Source of the DNA: Lichenihabitans psoromatis
Lineage (GTDB): Bacteria > Pseudomonadota > Alphaproteobacteria > Rhizobiales > Beijerinckiaceae
Assembly (NCBI RefSeq): GCF_004323635.1
Contig: NZ_CP036515.1
Coordinates: 2,605,501-2,669,500, forward strand
DNA length: 64,000 nucleotides
Direction: 5' to 3'
Position numbers and translations under genes: made by a program. The stretch's first letter is position 1; every line of letters starts with the position of its first letter. This document shows positions 47,376 through 55,688 of this stretch, one piece after another. Under the pieces are notes generated by a model, which made no database searches, was not told where the DNA came from, and saw only the letters and a list, made by a program, of their open reading frames with translations.

Positions 47376-47926
47376 GCGAGATCGCCTTGCTGCAGGCCGC
47401 CTCTCCCGATCGCATTGCCGCACTCATCGGCCATGGCGCATCGTCCAATCTGGTGACAAGACTGCTCCGTTCGACGCGCCTTCGCGCTCGCCTCGCGGAG
47501 GTCGTCAGCGCCAGGCTGGGGCTGGTCGGCTCGATGACGCCTGTTCAAGCCGCCATTCTCGATCTGTCGGAAGTTGGCCTTTCGACGCTCGCGCGGCGCG
47601 CGGGCGCCATCTGGCATGGCCGTGCCATTGCGCGCGCGATCGATGCGTCGGATCGACGGGCGCTCGTCGCGACACTTGGCACCAGTCTCTACGGTCAGGC
47701 GCTTCGCGGGATTGCGCTGTCGCCGGAGCTTCCGGGCGACCTTCAGGGTCCCGAGGCTCTCGATGTTGCGGTTGCGACGGATGGCGCCGCTTGCCTCGAA
47801 GCTTGGCGTTTGGCGCAGCCGCCAGGCGTCGCACTGCGGGTGGGGCTGTTGCGCGCGACTGTGCTGGTTGAGGCTTTACACCGGGAGCGGGGTCCGAGCA
47901 TCGTTGCGTGGCTGGTGCAAGCGTGA
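47372..47926 (+). CDS. sctK: T3SS accessory protein SctK-like (NolU position)
   Basis: 184 aa, cytoplasmic and helical. Contains LARRAGAIWHGRAIARAIDASDRRALVATLG, a segment reminiscent of YscK/HrpD/NolU sorting-platform proteins. The position between sctJ and sctL supports the call (nolT-nolU-nolV in rhizobia). Sequence conservation in this family is low, so the identification relies on context as much as motif. ATGA overlap with sctJ and GTGA overlap with sctL. Confidence 0.75.
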   Translation: MSEIALLQAASPDRIAALIGHGASSNLVTRLLRSTRLRARLAEVVSARLGLVGSMTPVQAAILDLSEVGLSTLARRAGAIWHGRAIARAIDASDRRALVATLGTSLYGQALRGIALSPELPGDLQGPEALDVAVATDGAACLEAWRLAQPPGVALRVGLLRATVLVEALHRERGPSIVAWLVQA

Positions 47927-48579
47927 TCGCCGAGGAACTACCGGCGTCGCGTTTCGTCATCCGAGGCGATGTCATGCGCGCGCATGGCGATGCGAAAACG
48001 ATCCTGGCCGAAGCTGAGGCGGCCGCCGCCCGTCTTCGCGGCTCTGTCGAAACCGAGCGGCGGGAGGCGATCGAGGCGGCTCGCCGAGAGGGTTTGCGGC
48101 AGGGGCTCGCCGATGCGGCCCTATTGGCCAGCCAAGCCGCGATCGCGATCGACACATTCTGGCGCGAGCAACGAGCGCAGATGCACGAGGTGGCGCTCGC
48201 GGTCGCGCATCGCATTCTCTCCAGCTTGCCGGAGCCGGAAATCCTCGCGCGCCTCGCTGGCGAGGCGATCGACGACTATGGGCGGGACGTGCGAATCACC
48301 TTTCGCACAGCGCCGGAGGAGGCCACCGCGCTACGGGCCGCCTTGCAGGATCATGGCAACCGCATCGTCGTGTTGGCCGATGTGACCGCGAAGCCGGGCG
48401 AGTGCACTTTGGTGCATCCGCGCGGTCGGAGCGAGATCGGCCTGCTGGCACAATTTCGATCGATGCTGGATGGGCTCTCAACCCATCAGGACGGACGATC
48501 GCCCGATCGGGATCACCTCTCGGCCGATCGAGACGTCGGTTCAGTGAGACCCGAGATCGACGCGGGCATCGAAACATGA
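47923..48579 (+). CDS. sctL: T3SS ATPase regulator SctL (NolV/YscL/FliH family)
   Basis: 218 aa, GTG start overlapping the sctK stop. Early coiled coil ([38 protein letters not shown]) typical of FliH/YscL stators, followed by the C-terminal domain ([47 protein letters not shown]). The last 40 residues are Asp/Arg-rich. Links the ATPase to the cytoplasmic sorting platform. Confidence 0.87.
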   Translation: MIAEELPASRFVIRGDVMRAHGDAKTILAEAEAAAARLRGSVETERREAIEAARREGLRQGLADAALLASQAAIAIDTFWREQRAQMHEVALAVAHRILSSLPEPEILARLAGEAIDDYGRDVRITFRTAPEEATALRAALQDHGNRIVVLADVTAKPGECTLVHPRGRSEIGLLAQFRSMLDGLSTHQDGRSPDRDHLSADRDVGSVRPEIDAGIET

Positions 48580-49907
48580 GCGTGGGGAGGTTGGCCGATG
48601 GGCTGGATCGCCTTGGCGTGCAGGTGCGGGAGCTTCAAGCGCGTCCGGAGCGGGGCCGCATCGTGCGGGCGGTCGGCACGGTCTTGCGTGCCGTTCTGCC
48701 CGAAGCGCGCCTTGGCGAATTGTGCCGAGTGCACGATCGAGGCCGCCCCGAACCCCTGATGGCCGAGGTGGTCGGCCTCGATGGTGACGAAGCGATCCTC
48801 GCGCCCATTGGCGATATGCTCGGCCTCGCATCCGGCGCAGAGGTCGAGCGGACCGGCGATGTGCTGCGGGTGCCGGTCGGCGATGCCGTGCTGGGCCGCG
48901 TCGTCGATGGCCTTGGCCGTCCGCTGGACGTCGCGGCCAGGGGGCCTCTCGCTCCGGGTCCAAGTCGGCCGGTGCAAGCCGCGCCGCCTCCGGCGCTGGA
49001 GCGCCGGCTCGTCGAGACCGTCCTGCCGCTCGGCGTGCGTGCCATCGATGCGCTGTTGACCTGCGCCGAAGGACAGAGGCTCGGCATCTATGGCGAGCCG
49101 GGCGGCGGTAAATCGACGCTTCTCGCCTCGCTGGTGCGCGGGGCCGCCGTTGATGTCGTGGTCGTGGCGCTGATTGGTGAGCGCGGCCGCGAGGTTCGCG
49201 ATTTTATCGAGCGGCAGCTCGACCCGGAGACCCGGGCCCGGGCGGTTCTGGTGGTCGCCACCTCAGACCGGCCGGCCGTGGAACGCCTGAAAGCGAGCTA
49301 CACCGCAACCACGATCGCGGAAGAATTTCGCGATCGGGGGCGGCGTGTGCTGCTGGTGATGGACAGCGTGACGCGCTTCGCCCGTGCCTTGCGCGAGATC
49401 GGCCTCGCGGCTGGCGAACCCCCCACCAGACGCGGCTTCCCGCCGTCCGTCATGGCCGAATTGCCACGGTTGATGGAGCGTGCCGGGCCGGCCGCCACCG
49501 GCTCCATCACGGCCCTCTATACGGTGCTGGTCGAAGGCGACGGCGCCGGCGATCCGGTCGCCGAGGAAACCCGAGCGATTCTCGATGGACATATCATCCT
49601 GTCGCCCAGCCTCGCGGCATCTGGTCATTATCCGGCCATCGACGTTCTCACGAGCCGCAGCCGCGTCATGGATGCGGTCATCTCGGCTGATCATCGCAAA
49701 CGGGCCGCTGCCATCCGCGATGTGCTGCAACGCTACAACGACATCGAATTCTTGGTTCAGGTCGGCGAATTTAAGATCGGCTCCGACCCGCGCAACGATG
49801 CGGCGCTAGCCGGGATCGAGGCCGTTCGAGAGTTTCTACGCCAAGGATCGACGGATCAATCCTCGTGGGAGGAGACCCAGGCTTGGCTGTCACGGCTGAC
49901 GAGTTGA
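48576..49907 (+). CDS. sctN: T3SS ATPase SctN (RhcN/HrcN/YscN)
   Basis: 443 aa F1-like ATPase: Walker [30 protein letters not shown], Walker [16 protein letters not shown], the [25 protein letters not shown] segment, [27 protein letters not shown] and SRSRVMD. The N-terminal beta-barrel begins near [19 protein letters not shown] 48576 overlaps the sctL stop; the longer open frame upstream is not used. Unfolds and dissociates substrates from chaperones at the export gate. Confidence 0.96.
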   Translation: MSVGRLADGLDRLGVQVRELQARPERGRIVRAVGTVLRAVLPEARLGELCRVHDRGRPEPLMAEVVGLDGDEAILAPIGDMLGLASGAEVERTGDVLRVPVGDAVLGRVVDGLGRPLDVAARGPLAPGPSRPVQAAPPPALERRLVETVLPLGVRAIDALLTCAEGQRLGIYGEPGGGKSTLLASLVRGAAVDVVVVALIGERGREVRDFIERQLDPETRARAVLVVATSDRPAVERLKASYTATTIAEEFRDRGRRVLLVMDSVTRFARALREIGLAAGEPPTRRGFPPSVMAELPRLMERAGPAATGSITALYTVLVEGDGAGDPVAEETRAILDGHIILSPSLAASGHYPAIDVLTSRSRVMDAVISADHRKRAAAIRDVLQRYNDIEFLVQVGEFKIGSDPRNDAALAGIEAVREFLRQGSTDQSSWEETQAWLSRLTS

Positions 49908-50386
49908 AGGCGCGTCGCGCCGCTTTGCTGCTGCGATGTCAGCACATTCGAGACGATCGCCGCCGCCGCGAGGTCGCCCATGCGGAGGGACTGCGCCACG
50001 ATGCAGCATCCAGGCTCCGGCAGACGCACCAGGATCTCATGGCGCACGAGGACGTGCGGTCGCGTGAGATCGGTCAGCAGCATGATCGATTGGCCGGCCA
50101 AATCATCGATCTGCGAGCCCTAACCAGCATCCAGGCCGGCGAGGCAGCCTCGTTGGCGCGGTCGGCCGATCTCGCGGCCCAGCGCCTCGCCGCCAGTGCG
50201 GCGTTAAGCGAGGCCGAGGCGGGGCTGAACCAGGCGCGGTTGGCCTTGCAGATGGAAGCCCGGATCACCCAGAAGCGGGAACGGCTTGCCGATACCATGG
50301 CCAAGGCGTGGCGTCGCGCCGCCGACATCGCCGACGAGATGGATCGCAGCGATCAGGCAGCCGACCTCTGGCGTGCATCGACTTGA
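49883..50386 (+). CDS. sctO: T3SS stalk protein SctO-like (YscO/Y4yJ position)
   Basis: About 167 aa, almost wholly coiled coil and Arg/Ala/Gln-rich ([32 protein letters not shown] to [22 protein letters not shown]), as expected for the YscO/FliJ stalk that inserts in the ATPase ring. Start: TTG 49883 has GGAGGAG nine bases upstream; a GTG at 49865 is also in frame. Overlaps sctN by about 25 bp. Sequence identity is poorly conserved in this family, so context carries the call. Confidence 0.75.
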   Translation: MAVTADELKARRAALLLRCQHIRDDRRRREVAHAEGLRHDAASRLRQTHQDLMAHEDVRSREIGQQHDRLAGQIIDLRALTSIQAGEAASLARSADLAAQRLAASAALSEAEAGLNQARLALQMEARITQKRERLADTMAKAWRRAADIADEMDRSDQAADLWRAST

Positions 50387-51402
50387 CGGCCCGCCCGCTC
50401 GTCCTTCCGACGATCAGCCGAGCGGAGGCGCTCGCCTCCCGCAAGCGATTCGCACCGCGCTCGGCGGTCACGCTCGCTGGCTTGCTCAAATTGTCGATCG
50501 ATCGCGCGCCGACCGGCGATTGCGGTCCGGACCAGATGCGCGTCGGCGTTTCGTGGGGGACCGATCGTCTGGAGGTTCGCTGCCCGTCGGCTTTACCGCA
50601 GCAGATCCTTCGGGCGCTGGATCCCGCGATCGAAAGCGATGCTTTGCCGTCCGATCTCGCGGGTCTTCTGCTCGAGGCGGCCCTGTTGCCGACCATGTCG
50701 GTGTGGGAGCGAGCGGCCGGTCGCGACGTCGCAATCCTCGGCGCGGAGCGGGAGGGCTCGGCCCCGCCACCTGGCGGTTTGAGGCTGAAACTCGAGGACG
50801 ATACCGCCTCCTGGCGGCTGCATGTCGGGTCGGAGCGCGAAGACATCGTCGATGCCGTGCTCGAGGCTTGGCCGATCGAACCGCGCCCCATGGCCACTTT
50901 CGCGGTGCCGGCAGTGCTGCGGGTCGGCACGACGCGGCTGCCCGTTGCGGTGCTGGCATCCTTGCGGCCGGGCGATGCCGTGATCCTCGAGCGGAAGCCC
51001 GCGACGGGCGTGACATTGGTGATTGCCGATGCTTTTGCGGCGGATGTCACGGCTCAGGATGGCCGTTGGCGGGTGGTCGAGGCTATGCGGTCGGTGCTCG
51101 ACGCCGCCGCCGGACAGGAGGGGACGATGCAGGAACTCAAAACCGACCCGAATGGCACGGAGACGACGCCTGTCGTGGAGCCGGACGATATTCAGGTGCA
51201 ACTCTCGTTCGAGGTCGGGCGGCTCGACATCACGCTCGGCGAACTGCGTCGTCTCGGCCCCGGCATGGTGCTCGATATCGCGCGTGATGCGGTCGAACTC
51301 GTCCGCATCAGCGCCCATGGGCGGCCGATCGGGCAGGGCGAACTCGTCGATGTCGAGGGGGCCGTCGCGGTGCGGATCGTTCGCCTGTTCGATCATGGGT
51401 GA
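50383..51402 (+). CDS. sctQ: T3SS cytoplasmic ring protein SctQ (RhcQ/HrcQ/YscQ)
   Basis: 339 aa if started at the TTG at 50383, which overlaps the sctO stop (TTGA); no good ATG is available and the frame is open upstream. The C-terminal SpoA/FliN domain is clear (IQVQLSFEVGRLDITLGELRRLGPGMVLDI...ISAHGRPIGQGELVDVEGAVAVRIVRLFDHG region), preceded by a second SpoA-like region (LPVAVLASLRPGDAVILE). Builds the sorting platform. Overlaps sctR by 8 bp. Confidence 0.87.
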   Translation: MTARPLVLPTISRAEALASRKRFAPRSAVTLAGLLKLSIDRAPTGDCGPDQMRVGVSWGTDRLEVRCPSALPQQILRALDPAIESDALPSDLAGLLLEAALLPTMSVWERAAGRDVAILGAEREGSAPPPGGLRLKLEDDTASWRLHVGSEREDIVDAVLEAWPIEPRPMATFAVPAVLRVGTTRLPVAVLASLRPGDAVILERKPATGVTLVIADAFAADVTAQDGRWRVVEAMRSVLDAAAGQEGTMQELKTDPNGTETTPVVEPDDIQVQLSFEVGRLDITLGELRRLGPGMVLDIARDAVELVRISAHGRPIGQGELVDVEGAVAVRIVRLFDHG

Positions 51403-52051
51403 AGCTCAACCCAATCTCCTCGGTATTCTGATCGCCATCACGGCGCTCGGGACGCTCACGTTCGTGGCCGTTACGATGACGAGCTTCATCAAGATCTCGG
51501 TGATCCTGTTCATTCTCCGCAACGCCCTGGGTGTGCAGCAGACGCCGCCCAATCTCGTCCTCTATGGCATCGCCCTGCTGCTGACCGGCTATGTGATGGC
51601 TCCGGTCGGCGCCAAGGTCTATGCCGAGATCGCGGCGCCGGGGCAGCATTACGAGAGCTTTAGCGATTTCGGCGCGATCGCAAGCCGTGCCGAAGTGCCG
51701 GCCAAGGATTTCATGCTGCGCTTCGTCAGCCCTGGCGAGCGTGAATTCTTCACAGCCGCGGCGGTGCGGGTTTGGGGACCCGACTCAGGACTGACGGCCC
51801 AGCCGGACGACCTGATCATCGTCGTGCCGGCCTTCGTGCTGTCCGAATTGCGTCGTGCCTTCGAGGCCGGCTTTCTGATCTACCTGCCGTTCATCGCCGT
51901 CGATCTCGTCACCACGGCGGTCCTGATGGCGATGGGCATGTCGGCCGTCTCGCCCACCACGATCTCGGTGCCGTTCAAACTGTTTCTCTTCGTCGCGATC
52001 GAGGGATGGACGCGGCTGATGCACGGGCTCGTGCTCGGCTACGCGACCTAG
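51395..52051 (+). CDS. sctR: T3SS export gate protein SctR (RhcR/FliP family)
   Basis: 218 aa. MTSFIKISVILFILRNALGVQQTPPNLVLYGIALLLT, DDLIIVVPAFVLSELRRAFEAGFLIYLPFIAVDLV and VLMAMGMSAVSPTTISVPFKLFLFV, in that order, are diagnostic. ATG 51395 chosen; the upstream frame is a shadow in sctQ. Core of the membrane export gate with SctS and SctT. Confidence 0.97.
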   Translation: MGEAQPNLLGILIAITALGTLTFVAVTMTSFIKISVILFILRNALGVQQTPPNLVLYGIALLLTGYVMAPVGAKVYAEIAAPGQHYESFSDFGAIASRAEVPAKDFMLRFVSPGEREFFTAAAVRVWGPDSGLTAQPDDLIIVVPAFVLSELRRAFEAGFLIYLPFIAVDLVTTAVLMAMGMSAVSPTTISVPFKLFLFVAIEGWTRLMHGLVLGYAT

Positions 52052-52058
52052 CCGCCGC

Positions 52059-52328
52059 ATGGGCCATAACGACCTCATCGTTCAGCTGCAGGCGATGCTC
52101 GGCATTGTCCTCATCATGTCGCTGCCGCCCTTATTGGCCGCGATGGCGGTGGGGCTGATCGTCGGCATTCTGCAAGCCGTGACGCAGATCCAGGACCAAT
52201 CGCTTCCGGTCGCATTCAAGCTGCTGGTCGTGATCGTGATCCTGGCCCTGGCCGGACCCATGCTGGTGCAGCCGCTTGTCCGCCTGTCGGGCCAGTTGTT
52301 CGACAGCTTTCCGGCGATGACGCGGTGA
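52059..52328 (+). CDS. sctS: T3SS export gate protein SctS (RhcS/FliQ family)
   Basis: 89 aa, two membrane segments: MLGIVLIMSLPPLLAAMAVGLIVGILQAVTQIQDQSLPVAFKLLVVIVILALAGP in outline, with the conserved QIQDQ(S/T)LP loop. Seven bases after sctR; overlaps sctT by 4 bp. Confidence 0.96.
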   Translation: MGHNDLIVQLQAMLGIVLIMSLPPLLAAMAVGLIVGILQAVTQIQDQSLPVAFKLLVVIVILALAGPMLVQPLVRLSGQLFDSFPAMTR

Positions 52329-53140
52329 GCACCGCCTCCGGCTTCGAGGTCGTCTGGCATTGGCTGCTGGCCTATGGCATCGCTCTGGCGCGCCCCATGG
52401 CCATGCTGGCCCTCAACCCCGTCTTCACCCGCGCCCAGATCACCGGCCTCCTTCGCGGCGCCGTCGCCTCCGCGCTGGCGCTTCCGATGGTGCCGGTCTT
52501 GGTCATGGCGATGCAGTCCGAGCCCGCCAATCCGATCGGGTTGATGCTGCTCGCCGCCAAAGAGGCCATCATCGGGGCGGCGCTCGGCCTGCTGCTCGGG
52601 GCACCATTCTGGGCGCTCGACGTCGCGGGCGATATTCTCGATGCCCAGCGCGGTGCAACGCAGGGCCGGCTGAACGATCCGGCTGGCTTCGAGGACGTGT
52701 CGATCGCCGGGACGATGCTGATCATCACCGGTATCGCGTTATTCGTCATGACCGGCGGTCTCGAGTCGTTAGCCGATCTTCTCTACGGCAGTTGGGCGAT
52801 CTGGCGTCCGCTCGGCGCTTTCCCGCATGTCGACGATCGTACGCCCGTGTTGCTGCTCGGGTTGCTGGACCGCATAACCCGTCAAGGCTTGCTGGTCGCG
52901 GTCCCGGTCGTGCTCGCCATGTTGCTGGCCGATGCGGCACTGCTGCTGGTCGCCCGCATGGCACCGCAGCTGCGAATCGACGATCTTGCGCTGTCGGTCC
53001 GCAACATCGTCTTTTTCATCGTCATGCCGCTCTACGTCATGTTCCTTATGACTTACATGCGGCAGGATTTTGCGACCTTGCCGGCTCTTCTCGATCTGAT
53101 GCGGGACGCCACCACGCCGCTCGGCGCGCCCACGCCATGA
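52325..53140 (+). CDS. sctT: T3SS export gate protein SctT (RhcT/FliR family)
   Basis: 271 aa, about six membrane segments. ARPMAMLALNPVFTRAQITGLLRGAVASALALP near the N-terminus, LGAPFWALDVAGDILDAQRGAT (the family's GD..D.QRG motif), and LVAVPVVLAMLLADAALLLVARMAPQL. The GTG start overlaps sctS and the stop overlaps sctU (ATGA). Confidence 0.95.
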   Translation: MSTASGFEVVWHWLLAYGIALARPMAMLALNPVFTRAQITGLLRGAVASALALPMVPVLVMAMQSEPANPIGLMLLAAKEAIIGAALGLLLGAPFWALDVAGDILDAQRGATQGRLNDPAGFEDVSIAGTMLIITGIALFVMTGGLESLADLLYGSWAIWRPLGAFPHVDDRTPVLLLGLLDRITRQGLLVAVPVVLAMLLADAALLLVARMAPQLRIDDLALSVRNIVFFIVMPLYVMFLMTYMRQDFATLPALLDLMRDATTPLGAPTP

Positions 53141-54177
53141 GCGGGCAGGACAGCAGCGAGGAAAAAACCCTCCCGCCGTCGGCCAAGAAGCTTCGCGACG
53201 CGCGCAAGAAGGGGCAGATCGCCCGCAGCAAGGAGTTGGTGACGGCCGCCGTCACGATCACGGCGTTCTTCTATCTCGGGGTGCGCTGCGTTCTTCTTTT
53301 CGGCCAATTGCTCGATGGACTTCGCGTTCTCCCGGCGCTTCTCGACCGGCCTTTCGACGAAGCCGTGGCAGCGCTGTCCGATAGGCTCGCCGGAAACGTC
53401 CTGTGGGCCATCGCGCCTTTTATCGGCTTGATCGTCATGGCGGCCGTTCTGACCAACGTCATCGTCAATGGCGGTGCTCTGGCGGCTTTCGATCCGATTC
53501 TGCCCAAGATGGAGCATCTCGATCCGATCGCCGGCTTCAAACGCATGTTCGGGATGAAGAACCTCGTCGAGGTCTTGAAGTCCATCGTCAAGCTTGCGGC
53601 GCTCGGCGGCGTGTCGCTTTATATCATTGCGGGCGCCTTGCAGGCTCTGGTCGAACTCCCAACCTGCGGCTTGCGCTGCGTCGGCCCGACCATGCTGGGT
53701 CTCTTGCAACCGCTGCTGGTGGTCACCGCGGCTTTCTTTCTCTTGGTGGGGCTGTTCGATATCGGCCTGCAGCGCTGGCTGTTCCAGCGCGACATGCGAA
53801 TGACGACCTCCGAGCAGAAGCGGGAGCGCAAGGAAAGCGACGGCGACCCCCTGATCCAGCGCAAGATCCGGGAGGATCGCCGCAGCAGCATGGCGCTGAA
53901 AACCGGATTGCGGAACGCCACTTTCATTATCCGATCGGCCGATATGTGTCTGGCCATGCGGTTCGCCGCGCCGGACGCCATGGTGCCGGTGCTGGTCGCG
54001 CGTGGCACGCAGGAGGGCGCCTTGGCGTTGCTCGAAGAGGCTAAGACGTTCGACCTTCCTGTGGTGTTCGATCCTGTCGCCGTCGCGGTCGCGTCCCGGC
54101 TGCAGGTCGGCCGGATGATCACGCAGGAAATGTTTCAGCCGGTGATCGGCTGTATGCGCGCCGCCGGGCTGATTTGA
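53137..54177 (+). CDS. sctU: T3SS export switch protein SctU (RhcU/FlhB family) lacking the NPTH motif
   Basis: 346 aa. N-terminus SSEEKTLPPSAKKLRDARKKGQIARSKEL, four membrane segments, DPILPKMEHLDPIAGFKRMFGMKNLVEVLKS, and the linker DMRMTTSEQKRERKESDGDPLIQRKIR. The C-terminal domain continues to FDPVAVAVASRLQVGRMITQEMFQPV. Where other members have NPTH, cleaved between Asn and Pro, this protein has RSAD at residues 266-269 (codons CGA TCG GCC GAT). Frame is intact on both sides. Switches substrate class in typical systems; here autocleavage should not occur. Confidence 0.95.
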   Translation: MSGQDSSEEKTLPPSAKKLRDARKKGQIARSKELVTAAVTITAFFYLGVRCVLLFGQLLDGLRVLPALLDRPFDEAVAALSDRLAGNVLWAIAPFIGLIVMAAVLTNVIVNGGALAAFDPILPKMEHLDPIAGFKRMFGMKNLVEVLKSIVKLAALGGVSLYIIAGALQALVELPTCGLRCVGPTMLGLLQPLLVVTAAFFLLVGLFDIGLQRWLFQRDMRMTTSEQKRERKESDGDPLIQRKIREDRRSSMALKTGLRNATFIIRSADMCLAMRFAAPDAMVPVLVARGTQEGALALLEEAKTFDLPVVFDPVAVAVASRLQVGRMITQEMFQPVIGCMRAAGLI

Positions 54178-54938
54178 TGCTCGTCAATGCTTTGTCACAA
54201 AAGCTTGTCGCCTCTATGCGAGACGGTCGCTTCGCTGCGGCTTCGGTCATGACGCGACACAGAACAGAATGGACCCGCTTGCCTCGTTGCATCACCCCGA
54301 CCCGCTTGGCGCGAGCGACCTCTCTTCTGTCGGCGCTTCTGTCGATGGGGCTTTGTCTCGCCGGCTGCGCCGCGCTGCAGGACCCCGAGGTGTCGCGACA
54401 GGAGACCGTCGCCAACGATCCCGCCGCGATGTTGAGAATCGCCGATGCGGCGCAGAAAGCCGGTGAGGTCGATGGCGCCGTCGCGTTCTATCGCCGTGCG
54501 GCGGACCTTCAGCCCGGCTCGGGGACGGCCCAGATCGGGCTGGCGCGCGCGCAGGTCGACCAGGGCGACGTCGAGCAGGCGCTTGCGACTCTCGACGCCG
54601 CGCATAAGCGCATGCCAGCCGATGCTCACGTCACGGCCACGCTGGGCAAGCTCCTGGTGGCGGCCCATCGACCTGCGGACGCGCTTGCGGTTTTCCGTGA
54701 TGGCTTGCAGCAGGATCCGCATGCGGTGCCGCTGCTAATCGGGCAGGGCGTTACGCTCGACAAGGCGGGTCAGCACGCCGAGGCGCAACAGTCCTACCGG
54801 CTCGCCCTTCAGGTGGAGCCCGGTAATGCTGCGGCTCAGACGGATCTGGCGCTGTCCGAAACTCTTGCGGCCGGCCGTACGGCGCCGACCGTGAAATCCC
54901 GCGTCTCTCGGGCCTCAGGCGCCACCGCCGTCGATTGA
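54177..54938 (+). CDS. TPR lipoprotein (TadD/Y4yS-like), last gene of the T3SS operon
   Basis: 253 aa from the ATG overlapping the sctU stop (TGATG); an ATG at 54249 would give a more typical leader. Signal and lipobox (SMGLCLAGC) are followed by about four TPR units (AQKAGEVDGAVAFYRRAADLQPGSG, ARAQVDQGDVEQALATLDAAHKRMP, GKLLVAAHRPADALAVFRDGLQQDP, GVTLDKAGQHAEAQQSYRLALQVEPGN). Such lipoproteins serve as pilotins or assembly factors for Tad secretins, and a TPR protein (Y4yS) is linked to rhizobial T3SS. Convergent with the CpaD-like gene, 18 bp away. Confidence 0.85.
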   Translation: MLVNALSQKLVASMRDGRFAAASVMTRHRTEWTRLPRCITPTRLARATSLLSALLSMGLCLAGCAALQDPEVSRQETVANDPAAMLRIADAAQKAGEVDGAVAFYRRAADLQPGSGTAQIGLARAQVDQGDVEQALATLDAAHKRMPADAHVTATLGKLLVAAHRPADALAVFRDGLQQDPHAVPLLIGQGVTLDKAGQHAEAQQSYRLALQVEPGNAAAQTDLALSETLAAGRTAPTVKSRVSRASGATAVD

Positions 54939-54956
54939 GACGCCGTCAGTGTTGTT

Positions 54957-55688
54957 TCAGGGTGTCGTGACGGTTGCGGCCGGTGTCGCGATCGTGTTGC
55001 CGGTGGAGGCGGCGGTGCTGGTTGTCGGTGCCGCAGCGGAGGTCGATCCACCGGACGCCGACCCACCCCCAGCATCGGGCGATGCGCCGGTCGTGTCGAC
55101 CGAGGGTTCACCCGTCCGGCGATTGGCCCGCCAGGACGTGACGCCAGCCGCCAGATAGGCACCATCCGAAGGGGCGAGGCGCGGCGGTGCGACGAGGTCG
55201 GCGGGGTCGACCAGCATGGCCGCGAGATTGCTGCTTTGGGTGCAGGTCGCAAGGCTCATCAAGCTCGGCAAAGGATCGCCACCGAACGCCGGTGTGATCG
55301 CGTCGGCGCAATCCGGCGTGCCCGCGACAGCACGGGTCAGCAACACCGAGGCCTCGCGCGCTGGCGGCGGCGGAGCGGTCGCCGTAATGCGGGAGGGGTC
55401 GATGCCGTTGCCGACCAGCGCACGGCGGAGGGTCTCGGCTTCTCGCGCGCTGCTCGCCACGATATGGGCCCGAACGGCTTGTCGCTCGCCATCCGAGACG
55501 ACGGCAATGTCATGCTTCAGGCGGGCACGCCACGCGAGGCGGCCGTTGGGTTGATGCGGCGCAAACACGAGCTCGCGATTGACGCTCGCCAACAAAACCG
55601 GTGGCGAACGACCAAGGTCGGCGGCCTCGTTGGTGCAGCCGGCCAGCAGGGCCGACAGGCTGAAAGCCGCGATCGATGCGCGCATCAT
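54957..55688 (-). CDS. CpaD-like pilus/secretin-associated lipoprotein
   Basis: 243 aa: lipobox LLAGC, then RLKHDIAVVSDGERQAVRAHIVASSAREAETLRRALVGNGIDPSRIT, a CpaD-family OmpA-like segment, PDCADAITPAFGG and a CTQSSNLAAMLVDPADLVAPPRL motif that closely follows CpaD. The C-terminal 45 residues are a Ser/Thr/Ala/Gly-rich tail. ATGA overlap with the secretin gene upstream means the two are co-translated. In Tad systems CpaD is an outer-membrane partner of CpaC; here it is beside a T3SS with no Tad genes in view. Confidence 0.85.
   Translation of the reverse strand: MMRASIAAFSLSALLAGCTNEAADLGRSPPVLLASVNRELVFAPHQPNGRLAWRARLKHDIAVVSDGERQAVRAHIVASSAREAETLRRALVGNGIDPSRITATAPPPPAREASVLLTRAVAGTPDCADAITPAFGGDPLPSLMSLATCTQSSNLAAMLVDPADLVAPPRLAPSDGAYLAAGVTSWRANRRTGEPSVDTTGASPDAGGGSASGGSTSAAAPTTSTAASTGNTIATPAATVTTP

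Noticed and set aside
46162..54177. Flagellar export genes
   Set aside because: SctJ is a short YscJ-type lipoprotein rather than FliF, and SctI, SctK, SctL and SctO are in injectisome order. No flagellin, hook or motor genes are seen, and translocator-like proteins are adjacent.
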